Of a DNA stretch of 8,294 nt, positions 6,247 through 8,294 are shown one piece after another. This DNA comes from Anaerocolumna sp. GTDB taxonomy: Bacteria; Bacillota; Clostridia; Lachnospirales; Lachnospiraceae. The stretch covers positions 1 to 8,294 of the forward strand of contig JAQSYR010000051.1 in NCBI GenBank assembly GCA_029256035.1, given 5' to 3'. Each line of letters opens with the position of its first letter. Position 1 is the first letter of the stretch. The notes under the pieces were generated by a model. It saw only the letters and a list, made by a program, of their open reading frames with translations, did no database searches and was not told the origin of the DNA. A program made the position numbers and the translations under genes.

Positions 6247-7518
6247 TTATTTTAGCCTGTTATTTATAAGATCATGATAAAAAGAAATTGCAATATAAAA
6301 TAAAGGCAGATGTTTTAAATCTCTTGGGTTATAACCTGTGATTTTACTGATTTTATTTAGTTTGTTTTGCAATGTATTTTTATGAATATATAGTTGATCG
6401 GCACATTTTTCAATGGAACCATTGGCATCAATATAAGCTGAAATTGTGGAGATTACCGACTCCAAAGATTCCTCTGGTATTCCAGAGAAAATTTTTTGGA
6501 TAAATAATTCTTTTGTAACCCCGGTTACTTGGTGGCTGAAAAGTTCCAAATCCATATCTTCGTATATGGTATAACCCCAGTTTGGAGTATGGGAAGAAGA
6601 AGAGAGGGCCTGTAAGGCATGATGAAATGAGGAATTCATCCCGTGCTCTGTTCCTGCGTTATAGCAAGCTCCAATGGACCAGATGGATTTGAACTTTTCC
6701 TCAAGGCCCTTCTGCAATTGAGTAAGCAATAATCTGAATTTCTCCAGAGGAATTTTTTCACAAACAACTATAAAATAGGAAGCATGTTTTAATGTAACAC
6801 AATCTATATGATTTTTTAGAAAGGTATGAATCCATTGTTTTTGGGCTGTTACTGCAGTTTGATGTGTTTCATAGGATACCTCCGTTAAAAGTGTAGCCGA
6901 GGGTACCTGAGATGCAGAGGGTACCTGAGATGCAGAAGGTAGCTGAGATGCAGAAGGTACCTGAGATGCAGGTAGTACCTGAGATGCAGAGGGCATCTGG
7001 GATACGGAGGGATCGAAAAGAACAATGATACTTTTAGGTGCTCGTATATTAATATTATAGTAAAGCCCACGCTGGTAAAACTGATCATTGATTGTATTTA
7101 AGTCTGAATTTATCCATTCCAACAAGAATTCACTCTTCTCAAATTCCCTTGTTTTAAGATTGTTTGTAAGATGAACCTGTCTAATTAAAAGTTCCGTCAT
7201 TTTCTTAATGATCAAACCATAGTCTTTTACCTCGTTACTATCACCGGTTATTCCTATGACTCCAATAACTTCTCCTTCATACAAAATGGTAAGGTTAATA
7301 CCAGGTTTTACGTCATTAAACTGTAAAGTGTCTTGAATTTCAAGTATGGAGAGTTGATTATCAATCATATATTTTGCAGCACTGTGATAGGTACCAACAC
7401 GGGATGGATTGGAACTAGCTAAAATAATACCTTCCCGGTTCATAATATTAATTTTATGTCCCACAATGGTTTGGATTTCAGTAATAATTTTTTCTGCCAA
7501 TTCACTGGTAATATTCAT
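6247..7518 (-). CDS. cdaR: CdaR-type sugar-diacid regulator (PucR/CdaR family)
   Basis: A 423-residue transcription regulator with the CdaR plan. The N-terminal putative sugar-diacid sensing domain (about residues 1-130) starts MNITSELAEKIITEIQ and contains GVIGITGD. A GGDEF-like middle domain (about 140-300) follows. The C-terminal PucR helix-turn-helix (about 366-420) reads CADQLYIHKNTLQNKLNKI. In E. coli, CdaR activates glucarate, galactarate and glycerate genes, including garK. Here the divergent neighbour is a glycerate kinase, so control of that gene is a strong inference. I chose the ATG at 7518 because AAAGGAG lies about ten bases upstream and the sensing domain begins there. The open frame extends 44 codons further, but that part is hydrophobic, covers the kinase promoter and has no family match. 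Odd feature: residues 170-206 are a tandem PSASQV repeat inserted in the middle domain. The gene is otherwise intact. Confidence 0.88.
   Translation of the reverse strand: MNITSELAEKIITEIQTIVGHKINIMNREGIILASSNPSRVGTYHSAAKYMIDNQLSILEIQDTLQFNDVKPGINLTILYEGEVIGVIGITGDSNEVKDYGLIIKKMTELLIRQVHLTNNLKTREFEKSEFLLEWINSDLNTINDQFYQRGLYYNINIRAPKSIIVLFDPSVSQMPSASQVLPASQVPSASQLPSASQVPSASQVPSATLLTEVSYETHQTAVTAQKQWIHTFLKNHIDCVTLKHASYFIVVCEKIPLEKFRLLLTQLQKGLEEKFKSIWSIGACYNAGTEHGMNSSFHHALQALSSSSHTPNWGYTIYEDMDLELFSHQVTGVTKELFIQKIFSGIPEESLESVISTISAYIDANGSIEKCADQLYIHKNTLQNKLNKISKITGYNPRDLKHLPLFYIAISFYHDLINNRLK
6902..7009. repeat. In-frame 18-base tandem repeat inside cdaR
   Basis: Six consecutive 18-base units (6902, 6920, 6938, 6956, 6974 and 6992). 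The first five are nearly identical, with plus-strand consensus GGTACCTGAGATGCAGAG; the sixth is more diverged. Each codes for one PSASQV-like hexapeptide on the minus strand. Because 18 is a multiple of three, gain or loss of units changes linker length without breaking the gene. Confidence 0.93.
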
Positions 7519-7580
7519 AGCTGAGAGACTCCTTTTCGTTGGTTTGCATAACAATAAATTTAATATAATCATGGTATGAA

Positions 7581-7603
7581 TAACATTGAATTCAAATATG
7601 TTA
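7581..7603. promoter_or_regulatory. Palindromic operator candidate between cdaR and glycerate kinase
   Basis: TAACAT (7581-7586) and ATGTTA (7598-7603) form an inverted repeat with an 11-base spacer. The spacer region contains TTGAATTCAA, itself a palindrome at 7586-7595. The site overlaps the -35 box and spacer of the kinase promoter and sits 63 bases upstream of the cdaR start, a natural place for the regulator to act on both genes. That CdaR binds here is inference. Confidence 0.45.
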
Positions 7604-7614
7604 GTTAGTATAAT
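7586..7614 (+). promoter_or_regulatory. Sigma-A-type promoter of glycerate kinase
   Basis: TTGAAT (7586-7591) and a perfect TATAAT (7609-7614) are 17 bases apart. The -10 box ends 36 bases before the ATG at 7651, which is preceded by AAGGAG. No equally good promoter was found for the divergent regulator. Confidence 0.7.
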
Positions 7615-7650
7615 ACATTTATAGAAAATTAACAAGGAGAAAGTAATCAT

Positions 7651-8294
7651 ATGAAGGTACTTATTGCAGCGGATTCATTTAAGGGTAGCATGTCATCAGA
7701 AGAAGTGGCAAACAATATAGAAACTGGAATAAAAAGAGTCTGGAACTCAGCGGTTGTTGAGAAAATTCTTGTTGCCGATGGGGGAGAAGGATTTACACAG
7801 GCAATTCACCATAAATGTGGCGGAAAATTAAAAGAAGTAATGGTAACAAATCCAATGGGCGAAAATATGTCCACCCATTACCTGCAACTAGATGACAATA
7901 CGGTTGTAATGGAGATAGCAGCCGCATCTGGAATTACTTTGATAGAAAAAGAAAAATTAAATCCTTTTTAGGATTTCGCTTTCTTGATAAAGATGGAAAT
8001 GAAGTAGGAAAAGGCGGCGGCCAATTAAAGAAAATTCAAACCATTGACGGGACTAAAGTAACGGACAAGGTAAGGAATTGTAAGTTTATTCTTGCTACTG
8101 ATGTTCGCAATCCATTGACTGGTAAAACTGGAGCTACAGAAGTTTTTGGAAGACAAAAAGGTGCAACAGAGGAGATGGTATTGGAATTGGAAGAAGGCAT
8201 GATAAACTATGCTGGATGTTTAAAAAATACTTGTGGTACAGAAGTTGCAGAGGTTCCAGGAACTGGAGCTGCAGGAGGTGTACCAGGTAGCATG
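7651..8294 (+). pseudogene. garK: Glycerate kinase, internal deletion and frameshift, cut by window end
   Basis: Glycerate kinases of the GarK/GlxK family phosphorylate D-glycerate to 2-phosphoglycerate with ATP, the last step of glucarate/galactarate or glyoxylate use. The first 105 codons are typical: VLIAADSFKGSMSSEEVA, VADGGEGF, NPMGE, and MEIAAASGITLI. After KLNP the frame stops at TAG (7969-7971). From 7968 another frame reads LGFRFLDKDGNEVG, continues with TDVRNPLTGKTGA, IFG-like VFGRQKGA and PGTGAAGG, and is still open at 8294. Compared with E. coli GarK about 41 residues are absent, including the STxGTGEL and GIGGSATNDGG motifs of the active site; the loss is near 124 bases. The product would be inactive. 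The start has AAGGAG just upstream and a good promoter. Divergent from cdaR, its likely activator. Confidence 0.9.

Noticed and set aside
6885..7088. Second open frame across the 18-base repeat
   Set aside because: A periodic sequence stays open in several frames; the PSASQV frame is the one continuous with the regulator domains.
7519..7650. N-terminal extension of cdaR to an ATG at 7650
   Set aside because: It is hydrophobic, has no family match, and covers the promoter and palindrome of the divergent kinase gene. The ATG at 7518 has AAAGGAG upstream and begins the sensing domain.

Overview
The window looks like chromosomal DNA of a low-GC Gram-positive bacterium, most likely a clostridium of the Lachnospiraceae type. 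This rests on the strong AT bias, the AGGAGG-like ribosome binding sites, the pairing of a ComEC-type beta-lactamase-fold hydrolase with a DUF3006 protein, an IS1634-type transposase, and a CdaR/PucR-type regulator next to glycerate kinase. The genus cannot be fixed from the sequence alone.

Layout, left to right. (1) 38-1294: a broken trmB (tRNA m7G46 methyltransferase), a 49-residue cysteine-rich protein and an intact thioredoxin gene closed by a good terminator. (2) 1489-1662: a complete tRNA-Lys(CTT) unit with its own promoter and terminator. (3) 1700-2654, minus strand: the decayed, internally deleted remains of one IS1634-type transposase, followed by about 600 bases without a credible gene but with repeats and a strong hairpin. 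(4) 3280-4789: a divergent pair. One arm is an unknown secreted protein whose signal peptide is cut by an in-frame TAG. The other is a small protein with four membrane segments. A very AT-rich spacer carrying a direct repeat lies between them. (5) 5052-6206: a ComEC-type hydrolase whose leader is out of frame with its otherwise complete catalytic domain, then a DUF3006 gene. (6) 6247-8294: cdaR-like regulator and glycerate kinase, divergently transcribed around a promoter with a palindrome. The kinase has lost its central glycine-rich motif and runs off the window.

The striking theme is gene decay. In trmB and garK the flanking coding sequence is clean, but a central block is missing (estimated at about 92 and 124 bases), with a frameshift at the join. 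The hydrolase leader is out of frame, the secreted protein has a nonsense codon, and the transposase has two internal losses, two frameshifts and three nonsense codons. TAG is used as an ordinary stop in trxA and the hydrolase, so recoding is not a good explanation. Either this lineage is losing genes by short deletions or the assembly has dropped short segments; read data would decide.

I did not find a convincing new multi-gene system. The best candidates for something undescribed are the secreted-protein/four-helix-membrane-protein pair, the cysteine-rich protein beside thioredoxin, and the in-frame 18-base tandem repeat inside the regulator.
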